The notes under the pieces: model-generated
Seen by the model: the letters and a program-made list of their open reading frames with translations, nothing else
The model's database searches: none
Told to the model about the DNA's origin: nothing
Part shown: one piece after another, positions 25,901 through 36,700 of the stretch
Layout: each line of letters opens with the position of its first letter
Position numbering within the stretch: the stretch's first letter is position 1
Assembly: GCA_963678675.1 (NCBI GenBank)
Contig: OY783192.1
Location: forward strand, 506,001 to 570,000
DNA length: 64,000 nt
From: Xiphydria camelus
Lineage: Eukaryota > Arthropoda > Insecta > Hymenoptera > Xiphydriidae
Reading direction: 5' to 3'
Translations under genes and position numbers: made by a program

Positions 25901-28900
25901 TGATCGTATAAAAATAAATATTCATCTGGAACAGAAGAGAACATTTGTTCAGGCATACTAAACGACTCAAATATATCAGACCCGATTTGATCTTATCGTC
26001 TTATTCTTCGACGTGCTACTCGAAAAATGCTCAACTTACACCATCGGGAAAACAATTTTGGAATGGAAATTATTCGAATCTTCTTACCTTGTACTGACAT
26101 GCAATCAGGTTTTGCGATTCGAAGGAATAGGCCGGGTTCACGTATCGCATCCAGTTTGACTTTTGAACGTCATAACCGTCGATGAAATAGAACAGCTCGT
26201 TGTTCTTGTAAACCTACACGATGAACACAGAGAAAAGAAAAAGATCAGCAAAAGTCATTTGTAACTCTTCGTGTTTCTGGATATATCATTCTCGCGGAAC
26301 GTTTTGCTCATGAAATCTGATTTAATCAACCGATAATAGGGCATCGATGTAATCGAGAGAGATTCATTTAGTGAACGCATCGATCAGCTGAAGCTATTTA
26401 TATTCCCAAAAGTAGCCTCACTTTTGCCCTTTCAAACGGAAAAAAAATGATTTTTCAGTTTTAGCAAAACTATGTTTTGCTAGGTACTTATTCTTGTTAT
26501 CACGACAAAAATGTTATCTGTGGCAGCAAGAGATATGTCCAATAATAGTGAAAACATTTTCTGAGATAGAAAATATTTTTACCGAAAAAATTTCACTGCG
26601 ATTGCAGTTTCACTTGCTCTCTATTATTGGATATATATTTTACTGGCACGGATAACATTTTTGTCATGATAGTAAAAAGTTCTCAGCAAACCCTAGTTTT
26701 GCTAAGACTGTAAAATCATATTTTTCCGTGCATTTATACTAATCCAATTTAGAATGTACTTATATATAAAAACAATTTGAATTGCTTGCTTCAAGTTGTT
26801 CTTTGATGTAACCAATTAACACAATAACCCCCCCCCCCCCGTGGAGAATACGAGAGGCACAAAGAAAGACTACGGGAAGTTGCATTTGCTAAAGGACGCG
26901 CATCTTGGCAATGTGAGAACGGACCCTAATATAGCAACGCGAATGGTAATCTCCCTTCTTTCTTTTCACGTATTCCCGTGTAATCATCCCGATAAACGTC
27001 CCCCGTGGGTAAATTGCATTCAATACAGCGCGGTTCTCGAGTAATTCCTCTCTCTCTCTCTCTCTCTCCCTCTCTCTCATTCCTGCTTTTCCCCGAAGAA
27101 AGGTTTTGCCGATCGAAACGCGGAAGTCCAGGGCGCTCAGCGCGCTACGATTACGGGGTGTCTGAAATGATAGGGTTGAAGAGATTGCACTGACTGTGCG
27201 CGGTGGGTCGAGTCATTTACCGCGGACCGTTGCACGTGGCGTACGTGCTTCACACATTTGTGGTCTTTTTATTTCCTGAATGGCGGTGCATACGTTTTGT
27301 GCACACACATACACGAATGCGCATGTGGCCGTGCCTGTATACTTGTGTAACGCATATATAGGGTACGGAGGGCGATAAGAAAAAGAAGCGAAAGAGGGTG
27401 AAAAGGAAGAATGTAGCAAGCAAGGTGAACCCGTTCGATTTCAATTATAGACGCGCGATATTTGCTGATCTCATAATCGGTACACTCTTAGGCGAAGGGT
27501 GCTGAAAGTGCAAAGGCTCATTACTGGATTTTCTTGTTATCATATCCGTTATAAGGACTTATTTGCACAGTGACTGCAGCACGTTTGTCGTGCTATTGCA
27601 AATAAATAGGGCGAGGAATTCGAGGAGACTTTCGCAGGGTAGATAAGGGTAAGTTGTTTGTAATATCGTAGAGTGCACGTAGATGGTCAAAGGGCCAATA
27701 AGGTCTCCAGAAAGGAATGCTTACACAGACGTAGGTCCGATTAGAAACGCATACATTTTGAGTAACGTTTAACCCTTATGTCAATATCCGGGTACCCTTT
27801 TGCATATTCTTACTTAAATATTTTATATACTGATCAATAAATCATCAATTCCGCCAAGATCCCCATTATTTGATCAATTTCCAATCGATTCATATTATTA
27901 TTATTTTTAAATATACAAAAAAGAAAGAAAGATGAAGGGTCAAAGTCAAATATTCGCTTGTACAATACCCGGGTATCCGGGTACCCATACTAAAAATCTC
28001 AATATGCCAGCCAGTAGAATTTCATAATAATAAATAAATGAATTGACTTAAAATTTTTTAAGACATTTGTGATAAATAAATTATAAATGAGTACATCAAC
28101 TATATGTATATGTGTATATACGTATATGTATGGTTTATTTATTGGTCATAACATGCAATACATTTTGTAATTGCTTTAGAATGTTCATCGTAAATAGGTT
28201 TATTACAATTAATACATGCTTTTCCAGTTTCCCTACGCTTTTTGCAAACATCCTGATAACAAATATAACAGGATCCAACTACAACTTTCCGTCCAGTAGG
28301 GTCTGTCAGTTGGGTAGATCCAGTTGATGTTGTTGGTCTGTTTTTAATGTCTGATGGTTTGCCGTAAATGTTTTCAATGGTAATTTTCGTAGTGAAATTT
28401 CTCATTTAAATAAATAGATAATTACATTTATATGACATGTATAACATGCATCATGTGATTGCCAACATACATTATAGGTACATTATATATGAATTATATA
28501 CCTTGAAAAAATTCCGCGGCTGATCATTTTTCCATTATTTTTATCTGTTTCTTCAATATATTTCACAAAAATCGAAAAGAATTTACAAACACTAAGTACA
28601 CTGAAAATTCACAAAATCACATCTAACTCAGGCAACTCCTAGCGTCAAACTGTCTCTACGGCGTTCGGGCGGTTTGGAGGGGGTACTCGATATTTTCACT
28701 TCCGATGTGCGATAAGACAATATTCTTAGCGGTACAAACTACGGCGCTCGGGCAGTTTGGAACTAAATGTGTTTATTTTCGATATGCGATAAGAGATACC
28801 GCTACGGCGCTCGGGTGGTTTGATGCATCCACTCGAAGTGTGCCGTACCTACACTCCGGCGTTTTCGCACTCAATATGTTTATTTCCGATGTGCAATAAG

Positions 28901-31226
28901 ATGGATGTGCATTATTACTCAGATAGTATGCTTTCCTACTATGATGCCCGACACCAAAAAAGGCCCAATTGACAAATTTTCTAGTCATAAAAGACCTTTT
29001 TTCATTCAATACACAAAGAGGGTACCGGAGTACCCCGGCTATTGAACAACGCCATTCAGACTTGCTATTGACATAAGGGTTAAAAATGACCCCAAAATTT
29101 AAGCTCGCCAAAGCTGTTTCAGTAAAAATGAAAAAGCTAAAACTCCTCAACCTTTAAAATCGCACAATTTTCATCCCTACGCTTTTGTCGAATTTTGTAG
29201 CCGAGAGATTGTCCGAGAGGTCAATTTTATTTCACCGTCATCGGGCTCTTAGGCACACAGGGTGCTACGCTTTAAACCTCGCTGCAAATAGACTTCGTGG
29301 CTGTCTTCCATTGGGCGCAAGCTGGAGTCAGTACCGTCGCGCCTATGGCAGGCAACTATTAAGCCGAATTACGTACCGCGATGCATAAAGCGTATCACCT
29401 CGTCTATCGATCTTTCCCCTGGAGTGTCCTGTAGAATGTGCACTCGAAATACCAAAGGTTTGCCTCGTCCCGGAGATTTACTAATCCTCGACGCGATACC
29501 GAGAAATGTCAGAGGTGCGGAGGCTCGCTTCACCGAGCTTTTATCTGTATCTTTGCCACTATACAATGTGCCGTGCGCTGAGGACTCATTGGCGCAATTG
29601 CAGTCGTAATCGGGTGAGCGAATGGGGAGAGGAATTTGATGGGACGTTCACAGGGTAGGACAAGGGTGACTCGGGGTGGGTGCCTGTACTGTGCACGTGA
29701 ACGACTAAAGGGTTACCTCGTTCCAAGCAATGGCGAGCCGCGATCGGTCTCCAATTGTCATTTGCACCTGACAAAGCAGAAAGAAAGAAAAGAGTGGACC
29801 CCCCGATAGGATCAGAGAGCGAAAAAGGACGAGATGTCAGAACGGACTTTTCTTATCTTTTAGGGAGGCTTTATAAAGTCGAACGCGGTAAACGCAGCTT
29901 ATCGGCAACGCGGCTCGGCTCTGCGTCTGCAGACTGAGGGGTACAAATCGAGTGGCGATTTTGTCGATAAGAATTTCAACAGCGAATTAAGTACGTTTCA
30001 CCCTGCCATTCACTGTAATAAGTATCGTAATATAACGCTTACCCTCCAAAAGTACTTCCGGTTGGCGTCTTCCGGAACGGAGTCCTTCGTGTAGACTTGC
30101 CCGACCAAAGGGCCGAAACGCGTCCCCTTTGGAATGTAACTCGTACTCCAGACGCCCAAGAACTAAGAATTGAAAAGTTTCCACATTTTTTTACGATTCC
30201 AATTTTTCTCTCTCGCGACGGAACCACTCAACGCATGGCTAGTCGCGCGATTGCGAAATGAATCTTTTGATACCATGATTAGAATGGAACGGTGCAAAAC
30301 CGAGATGTTTTTAAGAAAGAAAATGAAATGCTCATTATTATATATACGTTTTGAAACAAAATTACACATTCTCATGCAAATTTTAAGAATTATAAAATGC
30401 TAAGATATGCTGTGAAGTAATGGAAAATAGAGTGTCTGATTTTTAGCCCACATCACACGGAGAAAAAGGATTAGCAATTTTTACAGTGAATCCCAGTAAC
30501 GGGGCTCCTCGAGGTGAAGCACTGAATTTTTCAACGGACACGGCGTACTTTTTACATTTCGTTGCAGTATGAATCCGTAAATACCTGACATATATTAACG
30601 GGGGATTGGTAAATTTTACCGTATGAACTGATGTTTACATTATTACAAACTGTAAAAAGTACGCTGTGGTCTATTAAGAACTTCAGTCTTTCACCTCGAG
30701 GAGCCCTGTGTTACCGGGGGATAACTGTAAAAATTCATGGACTCTCCCACGATTTTACACCAATCCTTTTTCTCCGTGCACTCTCGTAAAAACGACAAGT
30801 ACGAATTCTATGCGGGAAGCTATACGGGTACGACGCTTGTCAGATAATTGCAGCGTGTCGTCGTCCGACTGTCGAAGCCAATTCGACACCCTTCGCGTTG
30901 ATTTTCGTCTCAACGAACAACCTGTTGCGCCTGCGCGAAGGGGAAAATGAAAAATACACGGTCGGGGGGCATAGTTTCGACACCGGGACGACGACACGCC
31001 CGTAAGACGCGACTCTCACCAAGGAGGATTCAAGAAATGAGTCTGGCGTGGTACAACGTACTTCGTCGAGGGCCTGGGAGGGTTTCAGGACCAGGTTCCT
31101 CGGCAGGGAGCCTTCCGCGCGACTGGCGTCGTTGGGGGACGAGGAGACGTCCGGTACCAGGTACACCGCGTGCTGCTCGAACTCCTCCTCCCGCAAGGTC
31201 GTGTGATCCCACTCGCTGGCCTCCAT
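22970..31226 (-). CDS. Blimp-1: PRDM1 / Blimp-1 transcriptional repressor
   Basis: Blimp-1 is a nuclear zinc-finger repressor. In Drosophila it is ecdysone-induced and times beta-ftz-f1 expression. The six coding exons are 31062-31226, 30043-30162, 26088-26213, 25799-25925, 23595-25511 and 22970-23373. All are GT-AG and in phase, giving 952 aa. Residues 10-42 hold LREEEF and SLPRNL, as in PRDM1. The PR/SET domain spans about 56-175 ([54 protein letters not shown]). A disordered linker at about 180-760 includes an 11-Gly run and repeated LHSTSASGN. Five fingers follow from 769. The last is C2HC (C881, C884, H897, C903), as in vertebrate PRDM1. The ATG at 31224-31226 matches PRDM1 spacing. An acceptor-like ttgcag|cag just upstream (31235) means an extra 5' exon is possible. 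Confidence 0.96.
26436..26730. repeat. Foldback MITE in Blimp-1 intron 2 (family 3)
   Basis: The ends acggaaaaaaaatgattttt and aaaatcatatttttccgt are inverted copies. Internal pieces also pair: agttttagcaaaactatg with tttgctaagactg, and cacgacaaaaatgttatctg with gataacatttttgtcatg. A related partial copy lies at 59650-59900. The unit is a non-autonomous element about 295 bp long, without coding sequence. Confidence 0.8.
26827..26840. repeat. Poly-C homopolymer tract
   Basis: There is a run of about 13-14 cytosines just right of the foldback element, in Blimp-1 intron 2. Its length is prone to sequencing error. Confidence 0.9.
27038..27079. repeat. TC microsatellite
   Basis: This is a (tc)n tract interrupted once by a ccc, inside Blimp-1 intron 2. 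It produces meaningless Ser/Leu or Arg/Glu repeats in short ORFs. Confidence 0.9.
28139..28405 (-). pseudogene. piggyBac transposase C-terminal remnant
   Basis: This is an 88-codon open frame with an ATG, ending at TGA/TAA-bounded DNA. Its second half has the Cys/His spacing of the piggyBac Cys-rich domain ([28 protein letters not shown]), which recognises the transposon ends. The preceding residues ([18 protein letters not shown]) match the linker usual before that domain. The catalytic core is absent, so this is not a transposase. The frame has stayed open, so a short DNA-binding product cannot be excluded. Confidence 0.85.
28650..28900. repeat. Three degenerate subterminal repeats in the piggyBac element
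   Basis: The motif ctacggcg(t/c)tcgggcggtttgg occurs three times (about 28658, 28740 and 28802). Each copy is followed by a variant of ttcgatgtgcgataagaca. The units are roughly 60-80 bp apart and are tandem and direct. They lie in the right part of the piggyBac element, before its right end. Confidence 0.75.
30456..30778. repeat. Foldback MITE in Blimp-1 intron 1
   Basis: Terminal inverted repeats start cacggagaaaaaggattag and end aatcctttttctccgtg. Inner segments ggggctcctcgaggtgaa and ttcacctcgaggagccc also pair, as do gtactttttaca and tgtaaaaagtac. The unit is about 323 bp. It fills more than a third of the 899-bp intron between the first two coding exons. Confidence 0.85.
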
Positions 31227-31840
31227 TCTTCGCTGCTGCAACCCGACAAGAGGATGGAAGCGTTACTTTTATTGACCTCCTCGAAGACGTTCGACCGGCC
31301 GCGCGGCGCTGACGTATACCTACGCGAAGAACGTTTACGAGCAGCGCGTTGCCCGCCGGCAAAAATCACGACTCGCGCTCGTTCTCCACGCGCTACGGCG
31401 ATTCGTAGTACGAGTTTTCGCGCCTCCGCGACGGTTTACAGTGGTAACCGTTTTATAGCAGTCGGTATGGACGCGCGTGTATAGGTGGGTGCTACAGGGT
31501 ACTCCGGTGGAGTTGCGGTACTTGCGTATTTTTGTTCGACTGCAGGTTCTATTCATATTTCTAACGGTATCGGTATACAGTTGGCATAGGTGGGCGGTCG
31601 ATTGCGATGGGTTCTTTCGTGCGCTCCTCGGCGTTCGAGTGCGTGGACGGGCTATGGGAACGCGGCGCGAGGGAGGACATTTCGAGAATTTTCCAGGGTT
31701 CCGATCTTTGGGAATGTCGGGTGAAGTCCGTGCCGGGTGGTTGGGCTGCTGGATTTCTCCTTTTTACACGTCGTAAATAATGCTTAAGCGTAGCGGCGAT
31801 CTGGCAATTGAATATTGCAGAGCCATTGCTAATTACAGTA

Positions 31841-32373
31841 CACAGGGAAAAAGAATTACAGTAGTTGGATCTATTTAGAACTACTTGCGGAGTCGCAAAT
31901 AATTATTTATTTGCATCATTTAAATCTTTTTTCATTTTAATTAAATATTTCTTCCTTGCAATCACATATTATTGTTCCACATATTCAGGGAAACGGGTCG
32001 GGTTGAATATGAACCTGATATAAGAAAATTTATTTGAGATAGGAAGTAGGAATGTATTCACATTGAACAAAAGTCTATTTGAATTAAATAAATCTTTTGC
32101 ATATCTTTTTAATCGAATGCGAACCTAGTAGAACATTTACTTAGTTCAAATAGACTTTTGTTCGATGTGAATAAATTCCTATTCGTCTCAAATAAATTTT
32201 TCTATTATATATATATATATATATATAGGTTCGTATTCAACTAGCCCTTGTCCCTGGGTGTAAGGAAGAGAAATCAAATTGATGTATTAAAGAATTTCAT
32301 TGATATAAATAAATAATTACTTGCGACCCCATAAGTAATTTTTAGTAGATTCAACTAATTCTTTTTCTCTGTG
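31841..32373. repeat. Family-2 TA-flanked MITE, interrupted by another element
   Basis: The ends cacagggaaaaagaatta and ctaattctttttctctgtg match the family-2 consensus seen intact at 33192-33445. A preceding TA is visible at 31839-31840. The internal agtaattatttattt segments near both ends also pair. The copy is split by the insertion at 31986-32256. Confidence 0.85.
31986..32256. repeat. Nested foldback element inside a family-2 MITE
   Basis: The ends are cagggaaacgggtcgggttg and tcaactagcccttgtccctg. Internal arms gaacaaaagtctatttgaa and ttcaaatagacttttgttc are perfect inverted repeats. An AT microsatellite lies near 32200-32228. Comparison with the uninterrupted copy at 33192-33445 shows this block is extra sequence. 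Confidence 0.8.
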
Positions 32374-33001
32374 CAGATCTTATATCATCTTCTACTTCTT
32401 CCGCAGCGTATACGTATGTGCACTCACGATTTTTACACCCGCCCGTGTGTCAGAATGCACGCGGCGAATTATCGGGTGTCCCTCTTTATCCGATTCGAGA
32501 AAACAGTCACGCCACCTCAAAATACGTAAAAAGCCGCCTCTGATTTCGTTCCATTAAGCGTGTGTGAAACCTTTTTCTTGCGGCACGAAGCGTCGACGAA
32601 GAGGCGCCGAAATCGCGGCAAAAGGGGGTCGCGACTTCCGTGCAAAATCGATTCGGGGTGTCGGGTGTCTTCCTTTTCGTTTTTCTCGCGTCTTTCGGGA
32701 GCCGAGGAGAATTGCGTACTGTGCTGCTTCGAAGAATAATCGAGCTGCAGGTACCGACTTACGCGAAGAAAATGTCGGTCGATTCGAATTAACGCGTCTT
32801 CGGATTCTTCCGGGGAAACGTGTATCCGCGAGATTTGAGGGAACATTTATTTAACGAATATTTATCTCACTCGGTCGATGCTTGATTGAATCAGTGGTAT
32901 TCATCTGGATGAAATTATAATCACTCATTTCAATTAATAAAATATTATTCACGCCTATTCATAGCCACGTACGCTTGAACCAATAAAATCTTCTTCATTG
33001 C

Positions 33002-33476
33002 GCACTCGAAGAAAATTGAATAGTAACGATTACTATGACAAAATAGTAAATAAAAGATAGCATCGACACAATATTGTGCTGAATAATCTGCGGCATAGTA
33101 ATGATTACCATTCGAATAGTGACGATTACTACTCTGCAGATTATTCAACACGATATTGTCGAAGCTGTCACCTACTTACTATCGTGGCATACACAGAGAA
33201 AAAGAATTAGTTGGATCTACTAAAAATGACTTGCTGAGTCGCTAGTAATTATTTATTTAAATCAATTTTTGATCTTTTTTCGTATCAATTTGATATTTCT
33301 TCCTTGCAATCACATACTATTTCACATAATTGTAAGGAAGAGATATCAAATTGATGTATTACAAAATTTCATTGATGTAAATAAATAATTACTTGCAACC
33401 CCGCAAGTAATTTTCAATAGATCCAACTAATTCTTTTTCTCTGTGTAGCAATCGTTACTACTCAATTTTCTCCGCA
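33002..33476. repeat. Foldback element interrupted by a family-2 MITE
   Basis: The outer arms gcactcgaagaaaattgaat and caattttctccgcac are inverted, with gtaacgattacta pairing with atcgttactac. An inner hairpin pairs cgacacaatattgtgctg with acacgatattgtcg, and aataatctgc with gcagattatt. The right arm is separated by the family-2 MITE at 33192-33445. Confidence 0.75.
33192..33445. repeat. Family-2 MITE, intact copy with TA target duplication
   Basis: This 254-bp element has inverted ends cacagagaaaaagaattag and ctaattctttttctctgtg, flanked by TA at 33190-33191 and 33446-33447. The arms extend inwards (gttggatctact with agatccaac; gtaattatttattt with aaataattac). TA duplication and palindromic form fit a Tc1/mariner-type non-autonomous element. 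Other copies are at 31841, 43505 and 61482. Confidence 0.9.
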
Positions 33477-35072
33477 CAGATATAAGAATATATATCAATG
33501 CACGTTGGGGGGGGGAGAATGGTTATTTAATTGGAAAGAAAAGTGAAACAGTAATATGCACCGAAGCCCATTTCTTATTAAAGTAAACAACTTCAAACAT
33601 TCGTACACCATAATTCGTCTTCGTACATTCAACACGCGTCGATTCGCTTTATCCCTCGCTCGATATCTCCACCACCTTTCCCGAAAGGTCCGAAGTCGAT
33701 GCGACGAGTCTCAAAATGGAGCGTCGCGACGCGCGTACCGCCGCGCTACCGCCTCGAACCCCTTCCGAAGTGAGTGAGAGAGGGACGAAGAAGCGAGAGA
33801 GAGAATGTTGTCGTTTCCCTTTCCTGCACAACTTCTCCCTCGCGTCCACCCTCCGAAATCCCGAACCCTCCTGGCACAGAATCGAACCACGACCTCGACA
33901 ACGGGGAGTGACTCTCCCCCGCTTTGCCACCCCGGAAGTACCATCCTCACCCCCGTCACGTACCGTGCACGAATCTTACAGGCGCACAATTTTCCTCCGC
34001 GGCAAATCGTCCCTCCGATTATCGCGACGTCGCCGCATTTTTTTTCGCGAAACGAAATTCTGATTCGTCTCCCGCGATTTTGATCTTCCACCCCCGCATT
34101 TCGAGAGCGAAACCGCGAGATGCGCAAAAATTCCCAACGATTTATTCCCCGCGAATTTCTCAGCGAGGGATTTTCACGAGAATAATTTCTCACCGAAATC
34201 ATCCCTCTCTCGCGAGCGAGACAGGGGGGAGAGAGAGGGGTCGGTTCGGTTCACCGGTTAAAAGCGAAGCTGCGGAGCTCGCCGATCGTCGGTGGTCGTG
34301 CGACGGTGGTACGGTGCACACTTTAACACCGCGAAAGTGAAACCCGTCCACGCATTGATCGGTTGCGGGGGTGAGGGGGGGTTTAAACTCCGCGAGGTCC
34401 ATCCCCCTACCGCGGACCCCCCGTTACCACCCTCCCTCGCCACCTTCGCTTCGCCTCGCTGAATTCTAATTTTTCTCGAAAATTGGAAGGACCGATCATG
34501 GGTTTATTTTCGAAAAATCGATAAAAACTGAGCCACCCCCCGGAAGATGCTTAAACGAAGGCGAGCCTTTCTGAGATTTTACACACTGAGAAAACTCTTA
34601 TTTTCACTTGCCGAGGGAAACTTCTCGCGCCGGACCGGATGTTGGAAGGGTGCAATCTCCGCTGCGTCCCCGAGAGGACTTTTTCAATGAAGCGCTTCAG
34701 AGTCTCTTTTTTTTACAAACACACGCGATTCACGATAACGTTCCTCTTTGGGAAGGATGCACGTGAGTCTTTAGGGGAAGTTACTCGTGGGAGCTATTTC
34801 TTTGTATTTTGTAAATTCGAAACGCTGGACTGTCGACGTTTTTTACGATTTATTTTTATTTTTTCCTGCTTTTCTTCCCCCTTTGAGGTTTATCTTTTTT
34901 TAAGAGAGATTTTTCATTCACGAGACAACGCGACGATGGTCTCTTCCTTTCCCTCCGCCGCTTCCTTCGTCTCGTCTCGACGGAACGACCGTTCACCACT
35001 CCCTTTCAATCCTCCGTCGATCGTCGTTTTCGCTTTCCCCCTCCTCCTCCCCCTCCTCCTCCTTTCCACTAC

Positions 35073-35171
35073 GTGATCCGGTAGTTCTTCAAAGAAATCG
35101 AGGCGGGCTGCATCGCCGGACAATTCGCGGAACTCATGGGGCGACTGCGGCAGGACGTCCCGCGATCTCGG
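35073..35171 (-). CDS. Speculative upstream in-frame exon of Blimp-1
   Basis: On the minus strand a 99-bp segment (33 codons) follows an acceptor-like ccctatag and is followed by gtagtg. It encodes an acidic peptide (LPQSPHEFRELSGDAARLD, then FFEELPDH). Phase 0 at its end would join in frame with the acceptor at 31235, giving ...[13 protein letters not shown]. It has no ATG of its own in this frame. The donor is mediocre and I know of no matching N-terminus, so it may well be chance. A second frame has an ATG (MSSANCPAMQPAS) but would not splice in frame at 31235. Confidence 0.15.
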
Positions 35172-35406
35172 CTATAGGGGTGCGCGTGGCCGGTTTTCGT
35201 GGACATTTATCCGCGTGATCGATCCGCTGCCGAACCTCCTTCGAGCGCTATCGATTATCAGGACATCAGAGCGCCGTCTTGAGATTGGGACACTCGGCGA
35301 CGTCCTTCTCCTCTTGCACCCTACCACCTCCCTCCTCTCTCTCTCTCTATCTCCCTCCCTATCGACGAGGCCGTTGGTGTTCCTCTTCCCGGAGGAGAAG
35401 GCGACT

Positions 35407-35440
<34 letters not shown>

Positions 35441-35720
35441 TGCTCCCCTGCGCGTTGATTTTTTCTTCCTCCACCACTTCCAATCGATCGACGCACTTTC
35501 GATACACCGCACTTCCGAAGCGCGTCCTTTCAATGCCCGCGCGACGCGTATCGGGGAGAAATCTGGTAAGCGAGACCCGCGCACTCTTTCCCTCCGCGGA
35601 TGTGTTTACGCGCGCCTCCGATTCGCGTCTCCTTCTCGAGGCGCGGACGACGACACCTCAACGGCGGGATTCTTGACGATCTCGAAATCCCCGAGGGCGC
35701 ACCACGGTGCGACATAAATA

Positions 35721-35755
<35 letters not shown>

Positions 35756-36700
35756 AGCGTTCCGAAGAGAAACGATCGAAAATTCCCCCCGCGCGATTCC
35801 AATTCACACCTCCCCGCGATACCGATCTTCTCTCTCGTCCACCTCGGTGGACGTGAAAATCGAGATAAGCACACCCCGGGCGAAAGAGACAAACGGTATC
35901 TACGTCTCCCGCACTCCCTCCGGAGAGAGTTCGCGATCGACCGGTCGCGCGACGAAAGAGACGGCCGTTATTTACGCGCGCGCGCGCGCGCGGAAAACCG
36001 TGCGTCGCGATACGCGAGAAAAGCGAACCGGCAGCGCGCGAGATCGGTACTCCGTCACTCGCCGAGGTCGGCTCCACGATTTTCCCCACCCGGAAATTGG
36101 GTGAAGCGCGGCGTCGTCGGCCGCGGTGCGTTCGCGGATGGCACAGTGTGGAACTCGGCAAGGCCTGACCTAGCCCAACACGAGTCGGCTTGGCTCGCCG
36201 TTCGTACGACGGCGGTCGGTGTGTCGGTGTGCGGAGGCGCTTCTCGTACGCGCCGTGCTAGCGGGCTGGCAGACCAGACCAGAGGTGGTGGGTGCATTTC
36301 TCTCTGTGCGCTGCGCTTTCGATCGACCCGTTCCCAGAGAGAGACACCCCCGCTGCTCCCCCCGCCCCGACTCGTCCACCTTCACAACCTCCTCTTCCAC
36401 CTTCTACGTGCATTTCCCTCCGACCTCACCTTCCCTCCGTCGCGGTGCAACCAACCCCCTTTCCACGGGCATGCGCCACCCGATCACCTTCGAGCGAAGG
36501 GCGATCGGTTTTGAACGAAGCCTCAGAGAGAGGGGGGAGGGAGGGAGGGAGAGAGAGAGAGAGAGACTTTTGTGACAATATGGAACTTTCGTCGATCGTT
36601 GAACCTGCTTTCCACCCGCTGCACTGCGGCCCTGCCGCCGCGTTATTGGCCCTGGTCAGTTTCGTCGGTCCGGCGATAGGGCCGGAGGACAATGACACTC

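Larger units (their letters stand above)
27773..29079 (-). mobile_element. Internally deleted piggyBac element
   Basis: The element is bounded by 14-bp perfect terminal inverted repeats, CCCTTATGTCAATA on the left and TATTGACATAAGGG on the right. TTAA target duplications flank it at 27769-27772 and 29080-29083. Terminal CCC and TTAA are hallmarks of piggyBac. The element is only 1307 bp, far below the usual 2-3 kb. The sole recognisable coding part is the transposase C-terminal Cys-rich tail at 28139-28405. The N-terminal part and the catalytic DDD domain are missing. Subterminal gggtaccc-type motifs recur near both ends (about 27790, 27975 and 29020), possibly transposase-binding repeats. 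It lies in Blimp-1 intron 2, in the same orientation as the gene. It is non-autonomous. Confidence 0.9.
31227..36700. promoter_or_regulatory. Blimp-1 5' flank: CpG-rich DNA with MITEs
   Basis: No recognisable gene lies upstream of the first Blimp-1 coding exon. The strongly CpG-rich block at about 33.6-36.6 kb contains simple repeats: (tc)n at 35336 and 35729, (gtc)n near 35410-35440, (cg)n near 35976 and (ga)n at 36549. It is the best candidate for a promoter and 5' UTR of a longer Blimp-1 transcript. Long open frames on both strands here arise from GC-richness, because they lack family resemblance and overlap each other in several frames. Confidence 0.35.

Noticed and set aside
33861..33960. 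tRNA-like A and B boxes on the minus strand (TGGCAAAGCGGG and GGTTCGATTC)
   Set aside because: The acceptor and T stems do not pair, so it is not a tRNA gene. A decayed tRNA-derived SINE is possible but unsupported.
35600..36514. 304-codon plus-strand ORF
   Set aside because: It spans a (tc)n repeat and CpG-rich DNA, overlaps several other long frames, and has no domain or splice context.
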